IMG/VR virus record: IMGVR_UViG_3300037452_000193 | Location: 1 to 57,163 of that record | DNA: 57,163 nt | Strand: one strand, 5' to 3' | Origin: a virus | Shown: positions 29,311 through 37,576 of the stretch, in pieces | How positions within the stretch are numbered: position 1 is the first letter of the stretch | How the letters are laid out: every line of letters starts with the position of its first letter | The notes under the pieces: model-generated | What the model was told of the DNA's origin: nothing | Seen by the model: only the letters and a program-made list of their open reading frames with translations | Databases searched by the model: none | Made by a program: the position numbers and the translations under genes

Positions 29311-29601
29311 CTACGCCGCCCTGCGCCGTAGATGCCTGACGAAGGCCCCGAAGCCGATCAGATAGGCGAGAACGAGCATCTCGAAGACCCACCACGTCCC
29401 CCCGTTGGCGAACCACCAGACGTGGTAGATCGTCCACCATGCCCAATGGATCACCTCGTAGACGGCGAGGATCCCCAGGCCGATGAAAAAGGCTTGGGCC
29501 AGGGTCTTTGCGACGAACCCGGCTCCCCACCACCACCAACCGACGGAGTAGTAGGCGAAGCCCCCCTTCCGTTGGTCGATCCAGACCCGGCGGTACCTCA
29601 C
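29311..29601 (-). CDS. Trp-rich membrane protein (96 aa)
   Basis: GTG 29601 overlaps the upstream stop (GTGA). At least two hydrophobic segments (GFVAKTLAQAFFIGLGILAVY and WWVFEMLVLAYLIGFGAFV) with an amphipathic Trp/His/Tyr stretch between (VIHWAWWTIYHVWWFANGGTWW); about one residue in eight is Trp. Short basic tail. Could be a holin-like or immunity membrane protein. It forms a two-gene leftward island with the RHH-type protein inside the late region. Confidence 0.65.
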   Translation of the reverse strand: MRYRRVWIDQRKGGFAYYSVGWWWWGAGFVAKTLAQAFFIGLGILAVYEVIHWAWWTIYHVWWFANGGTWWVFEMLVLAYLIGFGAFVRHLRRRAA

Positions 29602-30131
29602 AGCTTCACCTTCCCCTTCAACTTGGCCCCGCAGAGCCGGCAGAACTCCAGGTCCATGACCTTGTTCCGCAGGGCGGGGGGATGGTCGCACTGCTCGGGG
29701 TCGACCCTCTTGTGGGTGACGGCCCTCTTGCGGCCACGGGGGGGTCTCGGGGGGCCAGGGGCGATGGGGGCCTGTCGCTTGGTCTCTGGAGCTCGGGGGT
29801 CCCGGCTCTTGCGGAGCTTCTCGAGGTAGTCGACGACCAAGGTGGAGACCGTGGTCCCGTTGGCATGGGCCGCCACTCTCCCTGCGTCCCAGGCCTCCTG
29901 ACTGCAGCGGAAAGCGCGAACCCGGGTCCCGGGGGACGGCGGCCGCATGATGCGAGGCTCTCCGTCGCGTCTCTTGCCGGTCTTGACCGTGATCTTCTTC
30001 CATGGGACTTTGGCGGCCAGGAAATCCTGGACCAGGGCTGAAACGGTCGTGTCGAAGTGGGCAGCGACGGCCTGAGCGTTCTCCCACACCTCATCAGTGG
30101 TGCGGATGTTCCGAATCGGGGTACTGGCCAC
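29598..30131 (-). CDS. Tandem ribbon-helix-helix-like regulator with zinc tail (177 aa)
   Basis: GTG 30131 behind GAGAGGAGCCCC. Two related segments, IRNIRTTDEVWENAQAVAAH (~6) then TTVSALVQDFLA, and RVRAFRCSQEAWDAGRVAAH (~70) then TTVSTLVVDYLEK, both fit RHH units (strand, helix, T-x-S-x-L-x-x-x-x-L). A basic linker and CDHPPALRNKVMDLEFCRLCG zinc ribbon follow. Its promoter region carries three operator half-sites, so it is a good candidate for the protein that binds them, by autoregulation. Confidence 0.6.
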   Translation of the reverse strand: MASTPIRNIRTTDEVWENAQAVAAHFDTTVSALVQDFLAAKVPWKKITVKTGKRRDGEPRIMRPPSPGTRVRAFRCSQEAWDAGRVAAHANGTTVSTLVVDYLEKLRKSRDPRAPETKRQAPIAPGPPRPPRGRKRAVTHKRVDPEQCDHPPALRNKVMDLEFCRLCGAKLKGKVKL

Positions 30132-30143
30132 GGGGCTCCTCTC

Positions 30144-30195
30144 TGTCGATACGTTCGTATCTACAGTGCACCCGCGACTGTATCTCTGTCAATAC
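30144..30195 (-). promoter_or_regulatory. Operator cluster between RHH-type gene and small terminase
   Basis: TGTCGATAC (30144-30152) and the variant GTATCTACA (30157-30165) face each other with a 4-base gap, and TGTCAATAC (30187-30195) follows. On the minus strand GTATTGACA supplies a TTGACA -35 element for the gene starting at 30131. The cluster also precedes terS on the plus strand, so it may control both directions. Confidence 0.55.
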
Positions 30196-30206
30196 AGGAG
30201 CCGGCC

Positions 30207-30656
30207 ATGCCCGACGACGAAGAAGAGACGATCACCGTTTTGGTCCCGGCCATTCCCAGCGCGGTCGTCAACGGGGCGTCGAACCGGGCCATCACCACCG
30301 CCATCGCGGAGGACCTCTGCGAGCAGCTCATCGGCATCTATCCCTGGGTGCTCGAGTGCGACGCGGTGGCCATCGAGCAGTATTGCCGGGCCGAAGCCAG
30401 GGCACGCCTGCTCGACGACTACTGCATGAGGAAGGCCGAAGCGGAGGGGCCGGAGTGCGTCGCCCCGCATATGTGGTCAGAGGCTTCGAAGGCGGAGACC
30501 AACGCCATGCGGGCCGCTGAGGCCCTGGGCCTGACCCCGGCCGGCCGCGGGAAGATCATGAAGGACGCCGGCATCTTCGCCTCGAGCTTCAACACCGAGG
30601 GTGTCCAGGGGCTCCGGGCCGTCGGCGCCGAGATTCGCCGTCGGCGGGGAGCGTGA
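30207..30656 (+). CDS. terS: Terminase small subunit
   Basis: 149 residues from ATG 30207 (CAGGAGCCGGCC before it). Helical N-terminal region (AITTAIAEDLCEQLIGIYPW...DAVAIEQYCRAEARARLLDDYCMRKAEAEGPE) and C-terminal WSEASKAETNAMRAAEALGLTPAGRGKIMKDAG: the P27/terS-type pattern (EA...NA.R....LGLTP..R.K). Directly followed by the large subunit with a GTGA overlap. It should recognise the packaging site and recruit TerL. Confidence 0.8.
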   Translation: MPDDEEETITVLVPAIPSAVVNGASNRAITTAIAEDLCEQLIGIYPWVLECDAVAIEQYCRAEARARLLDDYCMRKAEAEGPECVAPHMWSEASKAETNAMRAAEALGLTPAGRGKIMKDAGIFASSFNTEGVQGLRAVGAEIRRRRGA

Positions 30657-32230
30657 GCCAGGAAGCTCTCGACCTCCTCTTCGGCATGGTGCTGGAGGAC
30701 GGTCGGAGGTGGGGCGATGCGGCGGCCGACTTCCAGATCGAGGATGCCAAGGCGATCCTCCTCAATGAACGCCCCGACCCGACCTGGCACTTCCTCACCC
30801 GTGCTCGGGGCGGGTCGAAATCGACCGACGTCGGAGCCATTTCCATCGCCTGGCTGGTGGAGGACGCCCCTCCGCTCTCGAACGGCCATATCGTCGCCGC
30901 CTCCACAGACCAAGCCTCGATCGTCATTGATGCGGCCCACGGGCTGATCGCGCGCACCCCTGAGCTCGCGGATGCTCTGGTGGCCGAATCCGTCCGCCTC
31001 CGGGCCCCGAACGGCGCCTGGGTCGAGGTACTGGCTCAATCCGACTCCGGAGCCTGGGGCTTGCGCGACGCCCGCCTGATCGTGGCCGACGAGTTCTGCC
31101 AATGGCCGGAGACCCGTGGAGCGAAGCGGGTGTGGCAGGCCCTCCAATCGGCGGCTCCGAAGGTCCCGAACTGCAAGCTCATCGCCATGTCCTCGGCGGG
31201 CGAGCCCTCTCATTGGACGCGCGACGTCCTCGAGAAGGCGCAGACCAACCCCCTGTGGCGAGTGAACGAAGTTCCCGGTCCTGTTCCTTGGCTCAATGCG
31301 GAGGAGCTCGAGGCCCTCAAGTGGGACCTCCCCCCCTCCGCCTACGAGCGCCTCGTTCTCAACATCTGGTCCGAGGCCGAAGATCGAGCCGTATCTGAGG
31401 AGGACTGGAACTACGCGGCCCGGGACTACTCCTCCCTGAGCCCTCAGCCCAACATCCGCTACATCATCGCCGTGGACATCGGCATCCTGAACGACGCCTC
31501 GGTCATGGTGATTGCTCACAAGGAGCCGATTGATGACCAAGCTCGCTTTGGGCCTCATCGAGTTGTGGTCGACCACGTCGAGCGATGGAAAGGCTCCAAG
31601 AAGAAGCCGATCAACCCCTCGGACGTCGAGGACTGGCTGGTGCAGCAGGCGCCGCGGTGGAACCGGGCCACGGTCTACGCCGACCCCGACCAGTTCCGAG
31701 GCAACGTCCTCAACCTCAACCGACGCGGAGTGCGGGCCAAGGAGTTCCCTTTCACGGCCACGTCGGTGGGGACGGTGGCGACGGCCCTGGTCCAGACCTT
31801 CCGCAGTCGACAGATCTACGTCCCCGCCCGGCCGCCGGCCGGCCCGGTCCTGAAAGACGAGCTCCTCCGGGTCCGCCTGCGTGAATCCGCCCCCGGAGTA
31901 ACGCGGCTCGACCACGACCGCGGCGGGCACGACGACCAGGCCGTGACCGTCGGGATGGCCTGCAAGCTCCTGTTGGGCAACGCCGGGGCCATTGGTGCAA
32001 ACTTTCGTGAATTCATGATTCGCGATAGTGAGCGCCAGCTCCAAAAGCGGACTGAGCGCGGTCGGCAGGACGATGCCAAGTCTCGGCTCGAGCGGCGCAT
32101 GAACAATCGGAGAGAGGTGGTGCGCAGGACGCGCCGCCGGGAGCGCGAGGAGTGCCTCCACCGTTGGAGCCCGGACGGCTCCTACTGCGTGTTCTGCTTC
32201 ACGCCGAAGCCCGAAGAGGTCCCCGTCTGA
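30653..32230 (+). CDS. terL: Terminase large subunit
   Basis: 525 residues. ATPase: Walker A-like ARGGSKST at 51-58 and Walker B LIVADEFC near 141-148. RNase-H-like nuclease: AVDIG near 272, YADPDQ near 340, and HDRGGHDDQAV near 420. Powers DNA translocation into the prohead and cuts genome ends. The C-terminal ~60 residues are Arg/Glu-rich with a Cys pair (CLHRWSPDGSYCVFC), a small zinc motif not usual in terminases. GTG overlaps terS stop; TGA overlaps portal ATG. Confidence 0.92.
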   Translation: MSQEALDLLFGMVLEDGRRWGDAAADFQIEDAKAILLNERPDPTWHFLTRARGGSKSTDVGAISIAWLVEDAPPLSNGHIVAASTDQASIVIDAAHGLIARTPELADALVAESVRLRAPNGAWVEVLAQSDSGAWGLRDARLIVADEFCQWPETRGAKRVWQALQSAAPKVPNCKLIAMSSAGEPSHWTRDVLEKAQTNPLWRVNEVPGPVPWLNAEELEALKWDLPPSAYERLVLNIWSEAEDRAVSEEDWNYAARDYSSLSPQPNIRYIIAVDIGILNDASVMVIAHKEPIDDQARFGPHRVVVDHVERWKGSKKKPINPSDVEDWLVQQAPRWNRATVYADPDQFRGNVLNLNRRGVRAKEFPFTATSVGTVATALVQTFRSRQIYVPARPPAGPVLKDELLRVRLRESAPGVTRLDHDRGGHDDQAVTVGMACKLLLGNAGAIGANFREFMIRDSERQLQKRTERGRQDDAKSRLERRMNNRREVVRRTRRREREECLHRWSPDGSYCVFCFTPKPEEVPV

Positions 32231-35200
32231 TGCCTCGACTTCCTCGGTTGCGGTCACGCACTCCCGTGCTCGAGCCTGGCGAGCTCCTCACCCGGGCCAT
32301 CAAGGTCGCCACGAAGCCCGAGACGCTGGCGGAGTTCCGTCCCGAGGACCGTCGGAGCATCGACGAAGTGGCCCAGGCCCTCAAGGCCGGGGCGAACTGG
32401 ACCCCTCCGGGGACGAGCTCAGGGACGGTCGCCCAGTTGTCCCGGGCCCGGCCCGTGTCGGCCACGGTGCTGGCGCAACAGGCCCGTCAATCTCTGGCCC
32501 CGAGCTCGACCCTCACGCCGGCCCATATCGAGATCGCTCTTCGTGACCAAGGTCTCGACTGGGTGCAGCCCTTCGCTCCTGGCCGTCCCCTCACCCCGTA
32601 CTACGGCTACGACCGCCGGCCGCGCGAGCGCAACTACGAAGTCGGCCGCAACATCACGACGCAAACGCGTCCCGGACGCATCCCCTACGAGACCCTCAAG
32701 CACCTCATCGAGTCCTACGACGTGGCGATGATCTGCATGAGGCACGCCATCCAGGATCTTCGCTCGATGCGCGTCCGCTTCGAAGCCATGGATGGGTACG
32801 AAGAGAACCCGGTCAAAGAGATCGCCGCGGCCAAGGATTTCTGGCGGCGCCCCGATCGGAAGATCGACATCGAGACGGGCAAGCCCATCCCCAACACCGG
32901 GATGACGCTGCGCAACTGGCTGTGCAAGCACGCGACCGACGTGTGGCGGTTCGACTGCGGCTCCATGTATCGCCACCGCGACCGTGCCGGCCGGCTCCTC
33001 AGCCTTCCGATCCCCGACGGCACGCTCTTCGCGCCGATGCTCGACTACTTCGGTACGAATCCCTCGGGGGACGCTCCGGCTTTCCAGCAGTTCATCCAGG
33101 GAATCCCCTGGGACTGGATCCGGTGGGACGCTCTCATCTACGAGCCGATGTGGCCGCACACCGAGGATCCTTACGGTGTCGCGCCGATCGAGACGATCCT
33201 CGTCAACGCCAACACGGACATCCGGCTCCAGACGTACTTCCTCCAGTTCTTCACGACGGGCACCGTTCCAGAAGCGTTCGCCATCGCGCCCGAGGATCAG
33301 TCCGACCCCGACTCTCTTGCCGACTGGCAGGAGATGTACAACGACTGGTCCTACGGCGACCAATCCGAGCGGTGGGGCCTCCGTTGGCTGCCCCACGACA
33401 CCGAGCTCGAGTTCTACAAGCCCCAGCAGTTCGACCCGGAAGTGGCCGAGTACGTCATGCGGCGCACGGTCGCGGCGTTCATGATGGTGCCCCACGACCT
33501 CGGTTTCACTGCCGACGTCAATCGGTCCACCGCTGATACGCAGATGGACACGCAGTTCCGGATCAACTCGCTGCCTCACGTCGCCTACTACGAGGACATC
33601 ATGGACGCGGTCACCCAGGAAGACCTGGGGCTGCCCGTCCAGATCCGCTTCGACACCGGTCGCGAGAAAGAAGACCGCCTCATGGAGGCGCAGGCCCACC
33701 AGATCTACGTTTCGATCGGGGCTGAATCGGCGGACGAGGTGCGGGACAAGGTTCTCGGCCATGCCATCAATCCCGAGGAGAAGGTCCCCCGCTTCTTCGA
33801 CTCGGTGCGCCTGGGCCCGATCCCCATCGCCTACCTGCTCGCCACCGCAGGAGATGTCGACCCCCTCACCGGTGCACCTCGTCCTGGGACGGTCCAAGCC
33901 CGCGACCTCGTGCTTCCAGGGACGCCGGGGCCCGACCCGGTGGCCGACCCGCCGAGCTCCAACTACCCCAACGCGGCTGGGCACGACCAGCAGCGCGAAC
34001 GGCAGGGGGTGATCGGTCCCCCAAAAGCCGCCGGCCCGCTCGTCCCCGGGCCCCTCTCACCAGAAGCCAGCAGAGGGCGAACCAACGGCGCGAGACCCGC
34101 GCCGAGAACCGGCGCCAATCCGCCGCGACCCCGAGGCGGAGCCGGCCCCGATCAGGGAACAGCGGCTAGGCGCACCCTCAAGGAAGCCACCGCGGGGGTG
34201 TCGCTGGCTACTGGCATTGCCGGTTCACCGGGCCTCATCCCGACCGAGGTGCCTGACGAGGACGAGATCACCGAGGACGTGCTCCGCTGGCGCCGTCAGT
34301 CGCGCAAGCGCGTGGCCAAGGGCAAGCCCCCGCGCCCCTTCGAAAACTCGGCCATCCCGAACGCTCTTCATTTCGAAGTATGGAAGAGCCTCCAGGAGGC
34401 GCGAACCCGCGAGGCCGTCGACGAGGCGTTCTTCTCGGCCTTCCAGCCGTACCAGCCCTACGAGGAGACCGAGACCCGTCCCTTCTCCGGTCTGGCTCTT
34501 CGAGCCAAGGACACGGGCCGCGTGCTCATGGTCCAACGGGCCCCCGACCTCAGTGACCCAGCGGGTGGGTACTTCGAGTTCCCCGGCGGCCACGTCGACG
34601 AGGGCGAGAGCACCTACGACGGGTCCCTCCGCGAGTGGGAGGAAGAGACCGGCTGCAAGATGCCGCCGGGCGCCTGCCGCGTCTCGGGTTGGGAGTCGTC
34701 GAACGGCATCTACCGGGGCCACATTTGGGAGACCCCGGCCGAGTCCGACGTCGACCTGTGGGACCGTACCGAGGTCGAGAACCCGGACAACCCCGACCAG
34801 GACGAGGACCAGTTCGAAGCCATCGTCTGGATGAACCCAGGGCACATCTCCAACAACCCCGTGGTCCGCCCTGAGCTGCGTCTCGACAGCCAACTGGTCC
34901 AGGATGCCCTCAAGAAGGAGGCTGCGCCCAACCTGGCCGGCCTCGCCCTCGTCGCCGCTGACACCGATCGTGTCCTGATGGTCCAGCGGGGCAACAAGGA
35001 CGACGGCGGGGGAGCGCGCTTCGAGTTCCCCATGGGCCACCTCGACGGTGGGGAGAGCGCCCGGTCCGCCGCCCGTCGCGAGTGGCAGGAGGAGACCGGA
35101 GCCACCCTCCCCAAAGATGCCGAGGAGATCGGCACCTGGTCCCACGAGGACTTCCAGGGCTTCGTCTACCGCATCCCCAAGCAAGACAGCGTCAAGCTCG

Positions 35201-35355
35201 GGAACGCCGATGGGGACGAAATCTCGGCCATCTCCTGGCGCGACATCGACGACCTGGACGAGAAGGAGGTCCGGGACAAGGTCCGCGACCACCTCGACCA
35301 GTCGGAACCTCTCCTCGAGCAGGCCGAAAAGGACGGTGGTCCCCCAAAAGTGTGA
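32230..35355 (+). CDS. Portal protein fused to two Nudix hydrolase domains
   Basis: 1041 residues in one uninterrupted frame from ATG 32230 (TGATG with terL). Residues ~90-540 are a phage portal: YDVAMICMRHAIQDLRSMRVRFE, W...RPDRKIDIETG, PDGTLFAPMLDYFG, DALIYEPMWPHTEDPYGVAPIE, MRRTVAAFMMVPHDLGFTADVNRSTADTQ. A Pro/Gly/Arg linker (~570-670) and a basic helical stretch follow. Two Nudix domains begin near 751 and 900, with complete Nudix boxes: GHVDEGESTYDGSLREW + EEETGC (~785-808) and GHLDGGESARSAARREWQ + EETGA (~934-957). Both keep the RE..EE metal-binding residues. Single portal proteins are usually 400-700 residues. Substrate unknown; it could act on nucleotides or capped/modified nucleotides in the prohead or infected cell. 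Confidence 0.88.
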   Translation: MPRLPRLRSRTPVLEPGELLTRAIKVATKPETLAEFRPEDRRSIDEVAQALKAGANWTPPGTSSGTVAQLSRARPVSATVLAQQARQSLAPSSTLTPAHIEIALRDQGLDWVQPFAPGRPLTPYYGYDRRPRERNYEVGRNITTQTRPGRIPYETLKHLIESYDVAMICMRHAIQDLRSMRVRFEAMDGYEENPVKEIAAAKDFWRRPDRKIDIETGKPIPNTGMTLRNWLCKHATDVWRFDCGSMYRHRDRAGRLLSLPIPDGTLFAPMLDYFGTNPSGDAPAFQQFIQGIPWDWIRWDALIYEPMWPHTEDPYGVAPIETILVNANTDIRLQTYFLQFFTTGTVPEAFAIAPEDQSDPDSLADWQEMYNDWSYGDQSERWGLRWLPHDTELEFYKPQQFDPEVAEYVMRRTVAAFMMVPHDLGFTADVNRSTADTQMDTQFRINSLPHVAYYEDIMDAVTQEDLGLPVQIRFDTGREKEDRLMEAQAHQIYVSIGAESADEVRDKVLGHAINPEEKVPRFFDSVRLGPIPIAYLLATAGDVDPLTGAPRPGTVQARDLVLPGTPGPDPVADPPSSNYPNAAGHDQQRERQGVIGPPKAAGPLVPGPLSPEASRGRTNGARPAPRTGANPPRPRGGAGPDQGTAARRTLKEATAGVSLATGIAGSPGLIPTEVPDEDEITEDVLRWRRQSRKRVAKGKPPRPFENSAIPNALHFEVWKSLQEARTREAVDEAFFSAFQPYQPYEETETRPFSGLALRAKDTGRVLMVQRAPDLSDPAGGYFEFPGGHVDEGESTYDGSLREWEEETGCKMPPGACRVSGWESSNGIYRGHIWETPAESDVDLWDRTEVENPDNPDQDEDQFEAIVWMNPGHISNNPVVRPELRLDSQLVQDALKKEAAPNLAGLALVAADTDRVLMVQRGNKDDGGGARFEFPMGHLDGGESARSAARREWQEETGATLPKDAEEIGTWSHEDFQGFVYRIPKQDSVKLGNADGDEISAISWRDIDDLDEKEVRDKVRDHLDQSEPLLEQAEKDGGPPKV

Positions 35356-36125
35356 GACCCGGGCCCGGGGGGCACCGGGAAGAGTGGCTCGTCGGGTTCT
35401 ACGCCCCGAGGCTCCAGCGGGCCCTCGACGGGATCGTCGATTCGCGAGCGGTCGCGAACCGGTTGGTCGGGGTGAGCGGGCTCGAGGCGCAGAAGAGTGC
35501 TCTCGGTGACCTGGCCCAGGCGGTGGCACAGAGCGCCAATCTTCGGCTCCAGCGTCTCCGGGCCGAGCTTCGACGCCTCTGGTCCGACTCCTGGATCGCA
35601 GGAGCGAAGGACGCCAGCGACCACGGTGCTCAACCGCCGGCCGACGACCCCCTCGAAAAGGCCGTGCAGTCGGTCGACTGGGCCGAGTGGACCCCGGGAG
35701 CCCCACTGCCCGAGCCTCCGGGCATCGAGAACGTCGACCAGCAGGTTGGCGCCCTCATCTCGGGCCTGAGCGACACCACCCGGGCGCAGATCGTCCAGGC
35801 GGTGAACAATTTTGTCAACGGTCGGGTCGCGCACGTTCCCTGGACTTCGGCGGACGTGGCCGCTCTGGCGGCACAGATCGCAGCCCTGCTCGACGACCCC
35901 AACCGGGCCGTAGTCATCGCCCGTACCGAGGTCAACCGGGCCATGACCCAGGGATCAGCGGATCTCTTCGCCCGAGCTGGCATCGCCATGTTCAACCTCC
36001 TGGACCACCCGACGGCCTGCCAACGGTGCAAGGACATCGCCGCGGCGAACCCTCACCCTGTCTCGGACGTCTCGGCGTTGCCCCCGATCCACCCGCAGTG
36101 CCGGTGCAGCATCGGGCCGGCCTGA
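35352..36125 (+). CDS. MuF-like head morphogenesis protein
   Basis: 257 residues from GTG 35352, overlapping the portal stop. N-terminal helical region; C-terminal Mu gpF-type domain: AVVIARTEVNRAMTQGSADLFARAGI near 182-207, DHPTACQRCKDIAAANP near 216, LPPIHPQCRCSIG at the end. The Cys/His motif (CxxC...HPxCRC) is the family signature. Works next to the portal as a minor capsid or head-tail component. Confidence 0.85.
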   Translation: MRPGPGGHREEWLVGFYAPRLQRALDGIVDSRAVANRLVGVSGLEAQKSALGDLAQAVAQSANLRLQRLRAELRRLWSDSWIAGAKDASDHGAQPPADDPLEKAVQSVDWAEWTPGAPLPEPPGIENVDQQVGALISGLSDTTRAQIVQAVNNFVNGRVAHVPWTSADVAALAAQIAALLDDPNRAVVIARTEVNRAMTQGSADLFARAGIAMFNLLDHPTACQRCKDIAAANPHPVSDVSALPPIHPQCRCSIGPA

Positions 36126-36135
36126 GAGGAACCCC

Positions 36136-36486
36136 ATGCGAGTCGCCTTCGATCTGGACGGCACGCTCGATGCGAGTCCCGAGCTCTGCAAGCTCCTCCG
36201 GGCCCTCAAGAAACGGGGCGACAAGATCGTCGTCCTGACCGGCTGCCATGAGGAGCCGATCACCGATGCGGACATCGACGAGAAGCGGGCCAAGCTCGAC
36301 TCTCTCGGTGTCGGAGATTCCGTCGACAAGCTCAAGGTCTACCCGCAGTCCCGGGTCGCTCAGTGCAAGGCCGAGTATTGCCGGCGCAAGGATGTCGCCC
36401 TCTTCATCGACAACAGCCTGAGGAACGCCTCCCTGGCGCCCGACGGCACCACCGTCCTCGTTCCCTGGAAGCACCTCACCGGATAG
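36136..36486 (+). CDS. HAD-superfamily phosphatase-like protein (116 aa)
   Basis: ATG after GAGAGGAACCCC. Motif I DLDGTL at 6-11 (both Asp present), motif II KIVVLTG near 30-36, a Lys in KVYPQSR and motif IV-like VALFIDNSLRN near 87-97. It is a compact cap-less HAD enzyme that could remove phosphates from nucleotides or polynucleotide ends. Being placed one gene after a portal carrying two Nudix domains is striking: both are nucleotide-phosphate enzymes inside a head operon. Confidence 0.8.
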   Translation: MRVAFDLDGTLDASPELCKLLRALKKRGDKIVVLTGCHEEPITDADIDEKRAKLDSLGVGDSVDKLKVYPQSRVAQCKAEYCRRKDVALFIDNSLRNASLAPDGTTVLVPWKHLTG

Positions 36487-36495
36487 GAGGCCCTC

Positions 36496-36948
36496 ATGGG
36501 CACAACCCCCGCACCCTCGATCGACAATCTCTCCGCCAAGGCGAACGAGGCGCAGAAGATCACGGGCTTCCCAGCGCCCGGTACCGCCGACTCTGGTGGG
36601 TACTTCCTCGGCTTCGTCGCCTCGGGTACCGCGGCTGGAGTCAACGGCGGAGCGGGAAGCATCACGACGCCCTCCATCCCGACTTCCGGTTCATCCCACC
36701 CGGTCACCAACAACACCGGTGTCGACGTCATCGCCTACATCACCGGGGGGACTGTCACTGTCGTCAACGTGGACGGCGTGACCACGGGCGCGACCTCGGG
36801 TCCCTTCTACATCCCGAGCGGGGGGACCATCTACATCACCTATTCGGTGGCGCCAACCTGGGTGTGGGCCCCGGCCGCGGCCCCGGCCGGCTTCATCCAG
36901 GCCATCGTCAACGGCAACGTGGTCAAGATCCCGTACTTCAACGCCTGA
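36496..36948 (+). CDS. Small virion protein, probably decoration-type (150 aa)
   Basis: ATG after GGATAGGAGGCCCTC. A beta-rich, Gly/Thr-rich sequence (SITTPSIPTSGSSHPVTNNTGVDVIAYITGGTVTVVNVDG...TSGPFYIPSGGTIYITYSVAPTWVW) similar in character to capsid-decorating or spike-like phage proteins. Overlaps the next gene by one base (TGATG). Confidence 0.65.
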   Translation: MGTTPAPSIDNLSAKANEAQKITGFPAPGTADSGGYFLGFVASGTAAGVNGGAGSITTPSIPTSGSSHPVTNNTGVDVIAYITGGTVTVVNVDGVTTGATSGPFYIPSGGTIYITYSVAPTWVWAPAAAPAGFIQAIVNGNVVKIPYFNA

Positions 36949-37289
36949 TGGCCATTCTCCTCGCCCAGGTCCCCACCGCCGAGACGGCGAGTGGGGTCTC
37001 GGCCGTCCTCCAGGCCCAGGCGCTCAACTATCTGGCGGTCGACATCAACGTCTCCACCGTCACCGGGACGACGCCCTCGTGCACCTTCGTGGTCGAGCGA
37101 CAGGGCGCTGACGGCAACTGGTATGCCATCTGGACCTCTTCGGCGGTCACCGCGGCCGGCTCGACCTCGACCAGTATCGGGCCGGGCTGCGCGACGGATC
37201 AGGTCTTCACCTCGAACATCCGCTTGCGCTGGACAATCACGGGAACCACCCCGAGCTTCACCTTCTCGGCCTCCATCATCGGGAAGTGA
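36948..37289 (+). CDS. Small beta-rich virion protein (113 aa)
   Basis: ATG overlaps the upstream TGA. LAVDINVSTVTGTTPSCTFVVERQGADGNWYAIWTSSAVTAAGSTSTSIG...NIRLRWTITGTTPSFTFSASIIG is a regular beta-sandwich pattern. With the preceding gene it may form a pair of capsid decoration proteins. Overlaps the next gene by four bases. Confidence 0.65.
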   Translation: MAILLAQVPTAETASGVSAVLQAQALNYLAVDINVSTVTGTTPSCTFVVERQGADGNWYAIWTSSAVTAAGSTSTSIGPGCATDQVFTSNIRLRWTITGTTPSFTFSASIIGK

Positions 37290-37576
37290 GCACCCGGGCA
37301 GCCAAGCGCCGGCAGAAGGACATCGACCAGGCCGCGACCCGGCTGCTCAAATCAGGGGTGCTGCCTTCTGCAAGCGCCGAAGGTGAGGTTCACCTCACTC
37401 GGACCCAACAGCGTCAGCTGATGCGGTCCCTCGGCTGGCGCGGGTCGAAGGCGCAGCGGCACAACGTCGAGCGCGGGCTCAAGCGGTTCGGTGAAGTCAT
37501 GCTGGTCGAGCAAGCCTTGGACCGGGCCCAAGACCGCGTCGACCACCCCGTCCGGTCTCGTCTCAGGAGGCGATGA
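37286..37576 (+). CDS. Small basic head-module protein (96 aa)
   Basis: GTG overlaps the upstream stop (GTGA). Strongly basic and helical (STRAAKRRQKDIDQAATRLLKSG, RTQQRQLMRSLGWRGSKAQRHNVERGLKRFGE). DNA-binding or scaffold-associated role possible; no family recognised. Confidence 0.6.
   Translation: MSTRAAKRRQKDIDQAATRLLKSGVLPSASAEGEVHLTRTQQRQLMRSLGWRGSKAQRHNVERGLKRFGEVMLVEQALDRAQDRVDHPVRSRLRRR

Noticed and set aside
30419-32257. 612-codon leftward open frame opposite the large terminase
   Set aside because: Mirror frame of a high-GC gene; Arg/Gly/Val-rich without motifs, while the plus strand holds a complete terminase.
32419-33984. 521-codon leftward open frame opposite the portal
   Set aside because: Shadow of the portal gene; no ribosome-binding site and no domain.
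34225-35706. 493-codon leftward open frame opposite the Nudix domains
   Set aside because: Shadow; crosses three real rightward genes.
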